Assembly: GCF_001458255.1 (NCBI RefSeq)
Contig: NZ_CYSB01000025.1
Location: 310,001 to 374,000, forward strand
Length of the DNA: 64,000 nt
Origin: Thalassovita autumnalis
Lineage (GTDB): Bacteria > Pseudomonadota > Alphaproteobacteria > Rhodobacterales > Rhodobacteraceae
Reading direction: 5' to 3'
Below are positions 7,460-16,180 of the stretch, in pieces; position 1 is the first letter of the stretch; every line of letters starts with the position of its first letter. Under the pieces are notes generated by a model. It made no database searches, was not told where the DNA came from, and saw only the letters and a list, made by a program, of their open reading frames with translations. The position numbers and the translations under genes are program-made.

Positions 7460-8233
7460 TTAGGCTTCGGCGCCTTCTTCGGCGGCAACGGCTTCTTCAA
7501 CCATGCCATCTTCCAGCGCGCCCAGGTCAACACCTGCGGCATCCATCTGAGCCGACATACCGTCCAGGGCAGCGCGGCTGACCAGGTCGGTGTACAGAGC
7601 GATCGCGCGGGCCGCGTCGTCGTTGCCGGGGATGATGTAGTCTACGCCTGCGGGCGAGCAGTTGGTGTCGACAACAGCCACAACCGGGATACCCAGCTTG
7701 TTGGCTTCTGCGATGGCCAGCGACTCTTTCTTAACGTCGATGACGAACAGCAGGTCAGGCACGCCGCCCATGTCACGGATACCACCCAGCGAAGCCTGCA
7801 GCTTCTGCTGGTCGCGGTCCATGTTCAGACGCTCTTTCTTGGTCAGGCCTTCGGCGCCCGATGCCAGTTTCTCATCGATCTCTTTCAGACGGTTGATCGA
7901 CTGCGAAACGGTCTGCCAGTTGGTCAGCGTGCCGCCCAGCCAGCGGTGGTTCATGTAGTACTGTGCGCATTTCTCAGCGGCTTCAGCAACCGGGCCAGCG
8001 GCCTGACGCTTGGTACCAACGAACAGAACACGGCCGCCTTTGGCAACGGTGTCACGTACAACTTTCAGAGCCTGGTCCAGCAGCGGAACAGTCTGGGTCA
8101 GGTCCATGATGTGGATGCCGTTGCGCGAGCCGTAGATGTACTCGCCCATGCGGGGGTTCCAACGCTGGGTCTGGTGACCAAAGTGTACGCCGGCTTCCAG
8201 CAGCTGGCGCAGAGTGAATTCAGGAAGAGCCAT
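7460..8233 (-). CDS. rpsB: Small ribosomal subunit protein uS2
   Basis: 257 residues beginning [21 protein letters not shown], the standard S2 start, with the [22 protein letters not shown] block following. S2 binds the head-body junction of the 30S subunit late in assembly. The frame is open for 16 more codons upstream, but ATG 8233 is used because AAGGAA precedes it and homologues start here. The C-terminal tail is acidic, as in other alphaproteobacteria. First gene of the rpsB-tsf operon, driven by a good promoter about 120 bp upstream. Confidence 0.98.
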   Translation of the reverse strand: MALPEFTLRQLLEAGVHFGHQTQRWNPRMGEYIYGSRNGIHIMDLTQTVPLLDQALKVVRDTVAKGGRVLFVGTKRQAAGPVAEAAEKCAQYYMNHRWLGGTLTNWQTVSQSINRLKEIDEKLASGAEGLTKKERLNMDRDQQKLQASLGGIRDMGGVPDLLFVIDVKKESLAIAEANKLGIPVVAVVDTNCSPAGVDYIIPGNDDAARAIALYTDLVSRAALDGMSAQMDAAGVDLGALEDGMVEEAVAAEEGAEA

Positions 8234-8587
8234 TCTCTTATTCCTTTCCGGTTTGTGCCTAAGCGGGGCTTTCAAGGGCACGCGCCCAACCGGCGGACCG
8301 TTACAGGATTTCTCCCTGCAGGGCCCAACCCCGCCTGTGAAGTGCCGCGCGTATAGACGGGTTTTGTAGGGGTGGCAAGTACTATCGGGCAGGAAAAGCT
8401 AAGTTTTCCACAGCCAGCCTGTGCCATGCGTTTTTACACCTCTTGAGCCTGCCAAAAATCTCTCTATGGTGTGACGCTTCGCCTGCTGACTGCTACAACA
8501 GATCCAACAGTCAAACCAGCGGAAAGGGAGCGTGATCCGTTCGCGCCGACCCTTAGCTTGAACATCATAGTCTAGGTGACAACAGGC
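8234..8587. other. Intergenic region between rpsB and psuK
   Basis: 354 bp without a gene. It holds the rpsB promoter (8350-8378) and an rpsB leader of about 110 nt. The leader could serve S2 autoregulation, but I recognise no known leader motif. The psuK promoter was not identified. ORFs crossing this stretch have no ribosome sites or family motifs. Confidence 0.6.
8350..8378 (-). promoter_or_regulatory. Promoter of rpsB-tsf
   Basis: On the minus strand -35 TTGCCA (8378-8373) and -10 TATACG (8355-8350) are separated by exactly 17 bp. The expected start point is near 8343, giving a leader of roughly 110 nt. Confidence 0.65.
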
Positions 8588-9493
8588 ATGGATCAACCAA
8601 CTGATAAGAAACAGCAAATCCTGTGCATTGGCTCCGTCCTCTGGGACGTTGTGGGCCGCGCTACAATTGCGATGCGGGCTGGCTCGGATGTGCCGGGCCG
8701 GATTGAGCGGATCCCCGGCGGGGTGGCGCTGAACATTGCCATGGCGCTGGGGCGCTTTGGCCTGAACCCTTCGGCGCTGACCGCAATTGGCCGCGACCCT
8801 GAGGGTGAAGAGCTGATGGCGGCCTGTGGCCGTTTGGGGGTGTCAACCGAACACGCCTATCGCTCCGACGATCTGCCAACAGATCAATATATGGCCATTG
8901 AGGGCGCCAACGGGCTGATCGCCGCCATCGCGGATGCCCATTCGCTGGAGGCCGCTGGCCCGCGCATTCTGACACCGCTGATCGAAGGGCCGCTTGGCAC
9001 CCGTGAGGCCCCGTTTGATGGGCTGATCGCGCTGGATGGCAACCTGACCCACGCGCTTTTGGAAGAGATTGCTACGGACGCTGCCTTTGCCAAGGCCGAT
9101 CTCCGGGTTGCGCCCGCCTCGCCCGGCAAGGCCGAACGGCTGACCCCCTTCCTGCGTCATTCCCGGGCGGTGCTTTATGTGAACCTCGAAGAGGCCGGCC
9201 TGCTATGCCAGCGCACCTTTGAAACCTCCGCCGAGGCCGCCGAAGCGCTGGTTGCGCGTGGTGCCAAACGTGCGCTGGTCACCAACGGGGCCAAGCCCTG
9301 TTCCGATGGCACGGCGAATGGCGTCATCACCGCCTGCCCGCCTGAAGTTCTGGTCACCCGCATCACCGGCGCCGGTGACACCTTTATGGCTGCCCATATG
9401 GCCGCCGAACTGTCCGGCATGGACCGTGAAGCCGCGCTGGAGCGCGCCCTACATGCCGCCGCAATCTACGTATCCGGAGAACTCCCCGCATGA
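8588..9493 (+). CDS. psuK: Pseudouridine kinase (PfkB family)
   Basis: 301 residues of the ribokinase/PfkB fold. The N-terminal glycine motif is RIPGGVALNIAMALGRFG and the C-terminal signature is TRITGAGDTFMAAHMAAEL, with the catalytic Asp at about residue 264. The kinase phosphorylates pseudouridine to pseudouridine 5'-phosphate, the substrate of the next gene product. The substrate assignment rests on that neighbour, because PfkB kinases cannot be told apart by motif alone. The stop overlaps the psuG start (ATGA), indicating translational coupling. ATG 8588 was chosen over an in-frame GTG at 8576. Confidence 0.85.
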   Translation: MDQPTDKKQQILCIGSVLWDVVGRATIAMRAGSDVPGRIERIPGGVALNIAMALGRFGLNPSALTAIGRDPEGEELMAACGRLGVSTEHAYRSDDLPTDQYMAIEGANGLIAAIADAHSLEAAGPRILTPLIEGPLGTREAPFDGLIALDGNLTHALLEEIATDAAFAKADLRVAPASPGKAERLTPFLRHSRAVLYVNLEEAGLLCQRTFETSAEAAEALVARGAKRALVTNGAKPCSDGTANGVITACPPEVLVTRITGAGDTFMAAHMAAELSGMDREAALERALHAAAIYVSGELPA

Positions 9494-10395
9494 GCCTCAA
9501 ACCTGTACTCAGCCCCGAAGTTGCCGCCGCACAAGCCGAGGGCAAAGCCATCGTGGCGCTGGAAAGCACCATCATCACCCACGGCATGCCCTACCCGCAG
9601 AACCTGGAAACAGCGCGCCGGGTTGAGGATGAAATCCGCGCGGCTGGCGCTGTGCCCGCAACCATCGCCGTCTTGAACGGCACGCTGCACGCCGGTCTCA
9701 CAGATGCCCAGTTGGAAGAGCTGGCGCAGGCCAAAAACGTGGCCAAGATCAGCCGCGCCGATATGGCTGTGATTATGGCGCAGGGCCGCACCGGGGCCAC
9801 CACTGTGGCCGCCACCATGATTGCTGCACATCTGGCGGGCATCCACGTCTTTGCCACCGGCGGCATCGGCGGTGTGCACAAAGGCGCCGAAGACAGCTTT
9901 GACATCTCCGCCGATCTGCTGGAACTGGCCGCCACGCCCGTCAGCGTTGTGGCGGCAGGTGCCAAGGCCATTCTGGATGTGCCGAAAACGCTGGAAGTGC
10001 TGGAAACTCAAGGGGTTCCGGTCATTACTTACGGTCAAGACAGCTTTCCTGCGTTTTGGTCCGCGACTTCGCCGCTGGCATCGCCCTTGCGGATGGATGC
10101 ACCCGAAGACATTGCCAAGGCCCATCAGATGCGTGGCCAGCTGGGCCTGCCCGGGGGTCAGCTGATCGCCAACCCGATCCCGGCCGCTGCCGAAATCCCG
10201 CAGGCGGAAATGAACCCGATCATCGATGCCGCCACCACTGAGGCGGATGAAAAAGGGATCACCGGCAAAGAGGTCACGCCCTTCCTGCTTCAGCGGATCT
10301 TTGAGCTGACCGAAGGCCGGTCGCTGACCGCCAATATCGAACTGGTCCTGAACAACGCCCGACTGGCGGCACAGATCGCCAAAGCCTTAGGCTGA
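9490..10395 (+). CDS. psuG: Pseudouridine-5'-phosphate glycosidase
   Basis: 301 residues with the family's conserved N-terminus (VALESTIITHGMPYPQNLE), the IAVLNGTLHAGL and ATGGIGGVHKGAEDSFDISADL blocks and the C-terminal NIELVLNNARLAAQIA. PsuG cleaves the C-C glycosidic bond of pseudouridine 5'-phosphate to uracil and ribose 5-phosphate with a Mn ion and a lysine Schiff base. Together with psuK it recycles pseudouridine from RNA turnover. It overlaps psuK by 4 bp. Confidence 0.96.
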   Translation: MSLKPVLSPEVAAAQAEGKAIVALESTIITHGMPYPQNLETARRVEDEIRAAGAVPATIAVLNGTLHAGLTDAQLEELAQAKNVAKISRADMAVIMAQGRTGATTVAATMIAAHLAGIHVFATGGIGGVHKGAEDSFDISADLLELAATPVSVVAAGAKAILDVPKTLEVLETQGVPVITYGQDSFPAFWSATSPLASPLRMDAPEDIAKAHQMRGQLGLPGGQLIANPIPAAAEIPQAEMNPIIDAATTEADEKGITGKEVTPFLLQRIFELTEGRSLTANIELVLNNARLAAQIAKALG

Positions 10396-10535
10396 TCCTT
10401 CAGAAAACGCCGCTAAAGGCGCAAAAACATGCTGCTTTTCCCCGACTTACCGCAAGATGCATTGTGATAGCGGGGGAAAGCCCCTAAGTAAGCGTTGACG
10501 CTGTTTTCAAACACCTATCGACGCCTACCGATCCA

Positions 10536-11231
10536 ATGACCACACCTTTTGACGAAGATATCCCAAAGCCACGCAAACCGGGGCTGTTTGCCCGTGTGCG
10601 TTCGTCCTTCCTGACCGGCATCGTTGTGATCGCCCCGGTCGGCCTGACGGTCTGGTTCCTGTGGACCTTCGCGGGATGGGTTGATGGCTTTGTGCTGCCG
10701 CTGGTGCCCGGTCAGTTTAAGCCCGAGCCCTATATCGGCATCAACCTGCGCGGTGTCGGCATCCTGTTTTTCCTGGTCTTCACCGTTGTCATCGGCTGGA
10801 TCGCCAAGGGTCTGATGGGGCGTTCCCTCATCCGCTTTGGCGAAAGCCTAGTACAGCGCATGCCGGTGGTGCGGTCGATCTATTCCGGCGTCAAACAGAT
10901 CGCCGAAACTGTTTTCGCCCAGTCAGAACGGTCCTTTGAACGTGCCTGCCTGATTGAATATCCCCGCAAAGGCATCTGGGCGATCGGCTTTGTCTCGACC
11001 GAGGCGAAGGGCGAGATTCGCCAGCGCGCCGGTGAAGATGACAATGACCTGCTGTCCGTCTTTGTGCCGACCACGCCAAACCCAACCTCGGGCTTCCTGC
11101 TCTATTTCCCGCGCAAAGACGTGATGGAGTTGGACATGAGCGTGGAAGATGCCGCGAAATTGGTGATTTCAGCCGGTCTGGTCTATCCAAACGGCAAAGA
11201 TCCCAGCCAACCGCCGCGCAGTAAGTCCTAA
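10536..11231 (+). CDS. DUF502 family inner-membrane protein
   Basis: 231 residues. Two membrane segments (about residues 25-50, FLTGIVVIAPVGLTVWFLWTF, and 67-90, GVGILFFLVFTVVIGWIAKG) are followed by the DUF502 core (RMPVVRSIYSGVKQIAETVF) and the C-terminal VPTTPNPTSGFLLYFPRKDV. The family is widespread but its biochemical function is not established. There is no recognisable ribosome site at this ATG. It is 140 bp after psuG and convergent with the patatin gene. Confidence 0.9.
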   Translation: MTTPFDEDIPKPRKPGLFARVRSSFLTGIVVIAPVGLTVWFLWTFAGWVDGFVLPLVPGQFKPEPYIGINLRGVGILFFLVFTVVIGWIAKGLMGRSLIRFGESLVQRMPVVRSIYSGVKQIAETVFAQSERSFERACLIEYPRKGIWAIGFVSTEAKGEIRQRAGEDDNDLLSVFVPTTPNPTSGFLLYFPRKDVMELDMSVEDAAKLVISAGLVYPNGKDPSQPPRSKS

Positions 11232-11250
11232 GCAGCAAATCCTAAACGGA

Positions 11251-12276
11251 CTAGCCGTACATTTCGCTGAGATCGACGGTGCTGTGACTGTTCAGCGCCG
11301 TTTTATGCTCAGCCAGAAACGCCTTGGCCGCCGCCTGACCGGCCTCTTTCAGATGCAACAGCACCGACGGCACCGGCCAGCTTTTGGTGACGACCGATAG
11401 GCTGTTCATCAGCTCATCATCCGCGATCCTATGCACCTTAACATCCCTTTTTTCTTCACGTTTCAGCACGCCTTGCGCAATCAGCCGCTGGACGAAGGCA
11501 ACTGCGCGCAACTCACTCAACAGCGAGGCGTTGAAACTGATCTCATTGATCCGGTTGCTGATCTGTTGCGGCGTGACCGGCAAGGCTTCGCGCCGCAGCG
11601 GGTTGATATTGATGATGACCACATCTTCGGGCAGATCGCCTGAATAGAGCGGCCAAAGCGCCGGATTGCCGGTATAGCCGCCGTCCCAATAGGCCTCTTG
11701 CGTGCCGGTGGTGGGATCGGTAATCTCGACCGCCTGAAACAGGGTTGGCAGACAGGCGGAGGCCAGCAGAGCATCGGTGCTGATCTCAGCCCCCTGAAAC
11801 ACCCGCGCCTTGCCAGAACGCACATTGGTGGCACAGACAAATAGCGCCGGACCCTGATCGGCGCAGACCAGATCATATCGCAATCGCTCCACCAGCCCCC
11901 GCAGCGGATGGGCATAAAGCGATCCCAGCGCATAAGGTGAGGTGAAGCGTTGTAGAGCATCGGCTGCGATAAAGGGCCAACTGGCCTCCATCCCCTGGCT
12001 GATCCAACTGGGGGGCAGCGCCCCCAGCCACAGGTCCAGCCCCGGCAGCTCAATCGCGCCTAGCTGCTGCCAGAACCAATCTAGGTTTTGCCGCGCGCCA
12101 TCACGGCCGCCGTTCAGCAATCCGGCCTTAAGCGCCGCGCCATTCATCGCCCCGGCAGAGGTGCCGGTGATGCCGGCAATCTCGATCTCTTCGTCCTGCA
12201 GCAGCACATCCAGCACGCCCCAGGTAAACGCCCCATGCGCCCCGCCGCCCTGCAAAGCCAAGTTGATCCGTTTCAT
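11251..12276 (-). CDS. Patatin-like phospholipase/esterase
   Basis: 341 residues. It carries the oxyanion motif GGGAHGAF at residues 10-17, the nucleophile elbow GTSAG with Ser at about 40, and DGG in YWDGGYTGNPAL, the Ser-Asp dyad of patatins. The start ATG 12276 has GGAGAGAAGG upstream. It lies 52 bp downstream of 3-hydroxybutyrate dehydrogenase on the same strand, so the two are probably co-transcribed. Some patatin-type enzymes hydrolyse polyhydroxybutyrate or its oligomers, which would fit that neighbour, but ordinary lipid hydrolysis is equally possible. No signal peptide, so it acts in the cytoplasm or at the inner membrane. Confidence 0.9.
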   Translation of the reverse strand: MKRINLALQGGGAHGAFTWGVLDVLLQDEEIEIAGITGTSAGAMNGAALKAGLLNGGRDGARQNLDWFWQQLGAIELPGLDLWLGALPPSWISQGMEASWPFIAADALQRFTSPYALGSLYAHPLRGLVERLRYDLVCADQGPALFVCATNVRSGKARVFQGAEISTDALLASACLPTLFQAVEITDPTTGTQEAYWDGGYTGNPALWPLYSGDLPEDVVIININPLRREALPVTPQQISNRINEISFNASLLSELRAVAFVQRLIAQGVLKREEKRDVKVHRIADDELMNSLSVVTKSWPVPSVLLHLKEAGQAAAKAFLAEHKTALNSHSTVDLSEMYG

Positions 12277-12328
12277 CCTTCTCTCCTCGGCTCTTCGCGG
12301 ACTGCGGGGTTTACATGATCTGACGGGC

Positions 12329-13099
12329 TCAGAGGGCGGTCCAGCCACCGTCCACCGACAGCGTGGTGCCGGTCATCTGTGTTGCCGCGTCCGAGCAGAG
12401 GAAGACACAGGTGCCGCCCAGTTGCTCCACGGTGGCGAATTCTTTCGACGGCTGGCGCTCCATCAGCATTTCCACTACCTCTTCGCGGGATTTGCCGTAT
12501 TTCTCCATCGTGTCGGGGATCTGCGCCTCAACCAGTGGCGTCGCGACATAGCCGGGGCAGATCGCGTTGCAGGTGATCGGTTCGCGGGCGGTTTCCAGCG
12601 CCGTCACTTTGGTCAGCCCAACAACACCGTGTTTTGCCGCCACATAGGCCGACTTGAAGGGCGATGCCGTCAGACCGTGGGCTGAGGCGATATTGATCAC
12701 CCGGCCCCATCCTGCGGCGCGCATCATCGGCAGCGCCGCCGCTGTGGTGTGGAAGGCCGACGACATGTTGATCGCAATGATCGCGTCCCATTTTTCCACC
12801 GGGAAACTGTCAATCGGCTCCACATGCTGGATGCCGGCGTTGTTGATCAGAATGTCGCAACGCCCTGCTTTTTCAATCAGTTGGCGACAGTCGTCGGCCT
12901 TGGACATATCGGCCTGAATATAGCGCACGGTGACGCCGAATTCCGTCGACATCTCAGCGGCCAATGCGTGATCTTCCGCGCTGTCGGTGAATGAGTTCAG
13001 CACCACATCCGCGCCAGCACGTGCCAGTTCCCGCGCCACACCCAGACCAATGCCGGAGTTCGATCCGGTCACCACGGCAGTTTTTCCCTGCAATGTCAT
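12329..13099 (-). CDS. bdhA: 3-hydroxybutyrate dehydrogenase
   Basis: 256-residue short-chain dehydrogenase: NAD motif TGSNSGIG, NNAG, the catalytic S-YxxxK (SAYVAAKHG), and the D-3-hydroxybutyrate dehydrogenase hallmarks IQHVEPI, YVATPLVEAQIPD and C-terminal SVDGGWTAL. It interconverts D-3-hydroxybutyrate and acetoacetate in polyhydroxybutyrate and ketone-body use. ATG 13099 is preferred, with GAGGG five bases upstream; the open frame runs 22 codons further without a good start. Confidence 0.93.
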   Translation of the reverse strand: MTLQGKTAVVTGSNSGIGLGVARELARAGADVVLNSFTDSAEDHALAAEMSTEFGVTVRYIQADMSKADDCRQLIEKAGRCDILINNAGIQHVEPIDSFPVEKWDAIIAINMSSAFHTTAAALPMMRAAGWGRVINIASAHGLTASPFKSAYVAAKHGVVGLTKVTALETAREPITCNAICPGYVATPLVEAQIPDTMEKYGKSREEVVEMLMERQPSKEFATVEQLGGTCVFLCSDAATQMTGTTLSVDGGWTAL

Positions 13100-13258
13100 T
13101 TTTACCCTCGCCATTACTTTGCAGGCGCAGCATAACCGTTCCCCTGCCCTGCGGCGAGTCAGCAAAACTACGATGATTCGGGATGTTTCGTGCCCCGCCT
13201 AAGGAGAGGGCACCTTCGGCGAAAAACCGCGCAGAGCCAAGAAATATAGGCCCAAAAC

Positions 13259-13284
13259 AAAAAAACGCCGGCACAAGGCCGGCG
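13259..13284 (-). terminator. Terminator of the small-RNA candidate
   Basis: Minus-strand stem CGCCGGC/GCCGGCG with a 5-base loop, then seven T residues at 13265-13259. It points toward bdhA but lies 160 bp before that gene's start, so it must end an upstream RNA. Confidence 0.85.
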
Positions 13285-13335
13285 CAAAGTTATTGAGGCA
13301 GGTTTCATACAGGCAAGAAACCTATCGAGCAGTGA
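13259..13335 (-). ncRNA. Candidate trans-encoded small RNA, about 77 nt
   Basis: In the bdhA/binding-protein gap the minus strand has a complete small-RNA layout. A promoter at 13368-13340 (TTGGAA, 17 bp, TATAAA) is followed by a start near 13333-13336, a hairpin AGGTTTC/GAAACCT, an unpaired stretch containing CCTGCCTCAATAAC, and a 7-bp GC terminator stem with seven T residues. No reading frame of note lies inside. The terminator precedes bdhA, so this RNA is separate from bdhA mRNA. The CU-rich loop could pair with ribosome sites, and an hfq gene exists in this genome. Targets are unknown. Confidence 0.62.
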
Positions 13336-13339
13336 TCCC

Positions 13340-13368
13340 TTTATAAGCAAAACATCCGCTCGTTCCAA
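13340..13368 (-). promoter_or_regulatory. Sigma-70-type promoter of the small-RNA candidate
   Basis: TTGGAA (13368-13363) and TATAAA (13345-13340) with a 17-bp spacer. This is one of the best -35/-10 pairs I found in the window, and it faces away from the binding-protein gene. Confidence 0.65.
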
Positions 13369-13446
13369 GCTAAAAAATTGAAATCACACAAAAGCCATAT
13401 TAGGCTAAGTCCAAATAAAATAAGGCAGAGTAGGATTGTTGCCAGA

Positions 13447-15261
13447 ATGCGACCAGAGATTTTCCCACGACTGAAGACACTTACCAGTGCCGCAGCGCTT
13501 GTTTTGTTGGGCAGCGCGTTGCAGGCCGCACCGAAACACGGAATTGCAATGTATGGTGAACCGGCCCTGCCCGCCGATTACCAGTCCTTGCCTTACGTCA
13601 ACGCCGATGCCCCTAAAGGCGGGTCCTTTATTGAGGGCAACACAGGTGGCTTTGACAGTTTGAACCCATTTGTGCGCAAAGGCACGGTGCCGTGGCAGCT
13701 GCGCTTCTTTATTTCCGAATCACTTATGGGGCGCAGCTGGGACGAACCCTTCACGCTTTACGGGCTTCTGGCCGAAAGCATCGAGGTGCCCGAAGATCGC
13801 TCCTGGGTCGAGTTTACCCTGCGGCCTGAGGCCAAGTTTTCCGATGGCAGCCCGCTGACCGTCGAAGATGTGATCTGGTCCTATGAAACCCTCGGCACCG
13901 AGGGACATCCGCGCTACCACGGCTTCAGGAAAAAGATCGACAAGATCGAACAGACCGGCGACCGCTCGGTACGGATCACCTTCAACGTCGAAGATCGCGA
14001 ACTGGCGCTTATCGCAGGTCTGCGCCCGATCCTCAAGAAAGCACAGTGGCAGGACATGGCCCTGACCGATGGTAGCCTGCAGGACGTGCCGATTACCTCG
14101 GCACCTTATGTGGTCTCTGACTATGAGGCGGGGCGTTACGTCTCGCTGAAACGCAACCCCGAGTATTGGGGCAAGGATCTGGCCTTCCGCCAAGGCACCG
14201 GCAACTTTGATGAGCTGCGGATTGAGTTTTACGGCGACCAGTCGGTGCTGTTTGAAGCTTTCAAAGCGGGAGAGATGAATTTCTACCGCGAGGGCAATGC
14301 TGAAAAATGGGCCAGCCAGTATGACTTCCCAGCCGTTTCTGATGGCGACGTGCTGAAATCTGAAATCAAGCACCAACGCCCCACCGGCATGGTGGGCTAT
14401 GTGATGAACTCCCGCCGGCCGGTGTTTGAGGATTGGCGCGTGCGTCAGGCGATGATCACCGCCTTTAACTTCCCCTATGTGAACGGCACCGTCACCGGTG
14501 GCCGTCAGAACCGAATCCAGTCCTACTTCTCCAACTCGCACCTTGGGCTGCAAGAGGGCCCCGCCACCGGCAAGGTGTTGGAGATCCTGCAACCTTTCGC
14601 CGCGGATCTGCTGCCCGGCACCATCGAAGGTCTGACCTTGCCCGAAGGTGACGACAGCCCGCGCAACCGCGCCGACACGCGCGCCGCCCTGAACCTGCTG
14701 GAAGAGGCCGGCTGGACCGTCAAAGACGGCACGCTGGTCAATGCCGATGGCGCGCCTTTCACCTTCGAAGTGGTGATCCGTCAGGGCGACAAAGAAGCCC
14801 AGTCGATCATGGAGATCTACCGTGAGGGGCTGACACGTCTGGGCATCACCATGCAGATCGCCCAGGTTGACAACGCGCAATTTGCCGAACGCCGCGACAA
14901 GCAAGACTTCGACATGATGCCCTATGTGCGCTACCTGTCGCTGAGCCCGGGCAATGAACAGAACCTTTACTGGGGTTCGGCGCAGGCCGATATCGAAGGT
15001 TCGCGCAACCTGATGGGGATGAAATCCGCCGCTGTGGATGCCACCATTCAGGCGATGCTGACGGCAACCTCAAGCGAGGATTTCACCGCCGCAACCCGGG
15101 CGCTGGACCGTCAGTTGATGGCCGGTCGCTACGTTATTCCGCTCTGGGCGGGCGGCCCGGCCCGCATCGCCCATCGCAAAACGTTGCAATTCCCGCAAAA
15201 TACACCAATTTATGGCGACCGTATCGGCTACACGCCAGACGTTTGGTGGTCTGAGGAGTAA
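13447..15261 (+). CDS. Extracellular solute-binding protein, family 5 (YejA-like)
   Basis: 604 residues from ATG 13447 with a clear signal peptide (LTSAAALVLLGSALQA, cleavage before APKHG). The mature N-terminus HGIAMYGEPALPADYQSLPY then VNADAPKGGSF is the hallmark of YejA-type periplasmic binding proteins, which deliver peptides, including microcin C in E. coli, to an ABC importer. No permease or ATPase genes follow, so it is an orphan in this window. The upstream ribosome site is weak; an in-frame TTG at 13378 would spoil the signal peptide. The entericidin gene's ribosome site overlaps its last codons. Confidence 0.88.
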   Translation: MRPEIFPRLKTLTSAAALVLLGSALQAAPKHGIAMYGEPALPADYQSLPYVNADAPKGGSFIEGNTGGFDSLNPFVRKGTVPWQLRFFISESLMGRSWDEPFTLYGLLAESIEVPEDRSWVEFTLRPEAKFSDGSPLTVEDVIWSYETLGTEGHPRYHGFRKKIDKIEQTGDRSVRITFNVEDRELALIAGLRPILKKAQWQDMALTDGSLQDVPITSAPYVVSDYEAGRYVSLKRNPEYWGKDLAFRQGTGNFDELRIEFYGDQSVLFEAFKAGEMNFYREGNAEKWASQYDFPAVSDGDVLKSEIKHQRPTGMVGYVMNSRRPVFEDWRVRQAMITAFNFPYVNGTVTGGRQNRIQSYFSNSHLGLQEGPATGKVLEILQPFAADLLPGTIEGLTLPEGDDSPRNRADTRAALNLLEEAGWTVKDGTLVNADGAPFTFEVVIRQGDKEAQSIMEIYREGLTRLGITMQIAQVDNAQFAERRDKQDFDMMPYVRYLSLSPGNEQNLYWGSAQADIEGSRNLMGMKSAAVDATIQAMLTATSSEDFTAATRALDRQLMAGRYVIPLWAGGPARIAHRKTLQFPQNTPIYGDRIGYTPDVWWSEE

Positions 15262-15266
15262 CAGGC

Positions 15267-15380
15267 ATGAAGAAACTCTTTGTCATCGCAACCCTGACCC
15301 TGCTGGCGGGTTGCGCAACAATTGATGGGATTGGCCAGGATATCTCGGGCGGGTCCCGCCGGGTTCAGGGCTGGCTCTGA
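15267..15380 (+). CDS. Entericidin-like small lipoprotein
   Basis: 37 residues. A lipobox LLAGC follows a short hydrophobic leader (MKKLFVIATLTLLAGCA). The mature part ATIDGIGQDISGGSRRVQGW matches the entericidin EcnA/EcnB family of membrane-inserted peptides, described in enterobacteria as an antidote/toxin pair. GAGGAG eight bases before the ATG overlaps the end of the binding-protein gene, suggesting co-transcription. Only one family member is present and no second peptide was seen. Followed by a strong terminator. Confidence 0.8.
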   Translation: MKKLFVIATLTLLAGCATIDGIGQDISGGSRRVQGWL

Positions 15381-15400
15381 ACCACCTTGGTTCCAAATGA

Positions 15401-15428
15401 AAAGGCGGCCTTGCGGGGCCGCCTTTTT
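15401..15428 (+). terminator. Terminator after the entericidin-like gene
   Basis: Stem AAAGGCGGCC/GGCCGCCTTT (10 bp) with loop TTGCGG and a run of T residues. It ends the binding-protein/entericidin transcript. Confidence 0.9.
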
Positions 15429-15477
15429 CACATGCTGTCACTTAGATCGCGTACTCAGATCGTGCTGAGGCTGCGCG

Positions 15478-16104
15478 TTACACCAGTGAGGTCACCCATA
15501 GGATCGTTGCATCCTCCGGGCTGAGCGAAATCACGTTATGCCCCATGGTGGCGTCATAATAGGCGCTATCCCCGCGACGCATTTCGACAGGTTCGTAAAA
15601 CTCAGTGTAAAGCCGCACAACGCCGGTCAGCACATAAAGGAACTCTTCGCCGTCGTGACGCACCCAGCCGTCAAATTCTTCCATCGAACGGGCGCGAACG
15701 CGGGCGCGATAGGGCAGCATGGTCTTCTTGGTCAGGCTGCCGCCCAGCATCTCATGTTCATATGTGGCGGTGGCGTGGCCGGTGCCCTCGTCATTGCGGG
15801 TTAACGCCATACGGCCATTGACCTTTTCCCGGCTGGGTGGGGTGAACAGCTGAGGTACCGAAATCTCCAGCCCCGTCGCCAGCTTTTTCAACGCCTCATA
15901 GGTCGGTGACATCTGCCCGTTTTCGATCTTTGACAAGGTGGACCGCGCCAGGCCCGCCTGCCCGGCCGCCTGTTCCAGCGTCAGACCGCGCGATTTGCGC
16001 AGCTCGCGCACACGGCTTGGCAGATCCAGCGGCTCAGGGCTTTCCTGGTTGCCGTTCTCACGCGCGATCCGAACGATCGATCCTTGGGGCATCTGTTCTG
16101 TCAT
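15478..16104 (-). CDS. XRE-family regulator with C-terminal cupin
   Basis: 208 residues. An HTH of the XRE type at about 28-85 (RVRELRKSRGLTLEQAAGQA, LARSTLSKIENGQMSPTYEALKKLA) is followed by a cupin_2 domain (about 130-205: HDGEEFLYVLTGVVRLY, RRGDSAYYDATMGHNV). Such proteins usually sense a small metabolite with the cupin and repress or activate a neighbouring gene. It is divergent from an acyl-CoA ligase only 76 bp away, the most likely target. The ligand is unknown. Confidence 0.88.
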   Translation of the reverse strand: MTEQMPQGSIVRIARENGNQESPEPLDLPSRVRELRKSRGLTLEQAAGQAGLARSTLSKIENGQMSPTYEALKKLATGLEISVPQLFTPPSREKVNGRMALTRNDEGTGHATATYEHEMLGGSLTKKTMLPYRARVRARSMEEFDGWVRHDGEEFLYVLTGVVRLYTEFYEPVEMRRGDSAYYDATMGHNVISLSPEDATILWVTSLV

Positions 16105-16180
16105 AGCGCTGTCATACGCGTCTGCGCCCCATGTTGCAACGCAGCTTGCAACCAGACCGGCCTTTGCCTATCCCGGGGAT

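Noticed and set aside
13720-14904. 394-codon antisense frame opposite the binding protein
   Set aside because: No motif or ribosome site, and it overlaps a gene with a clear signal peptide and family match.
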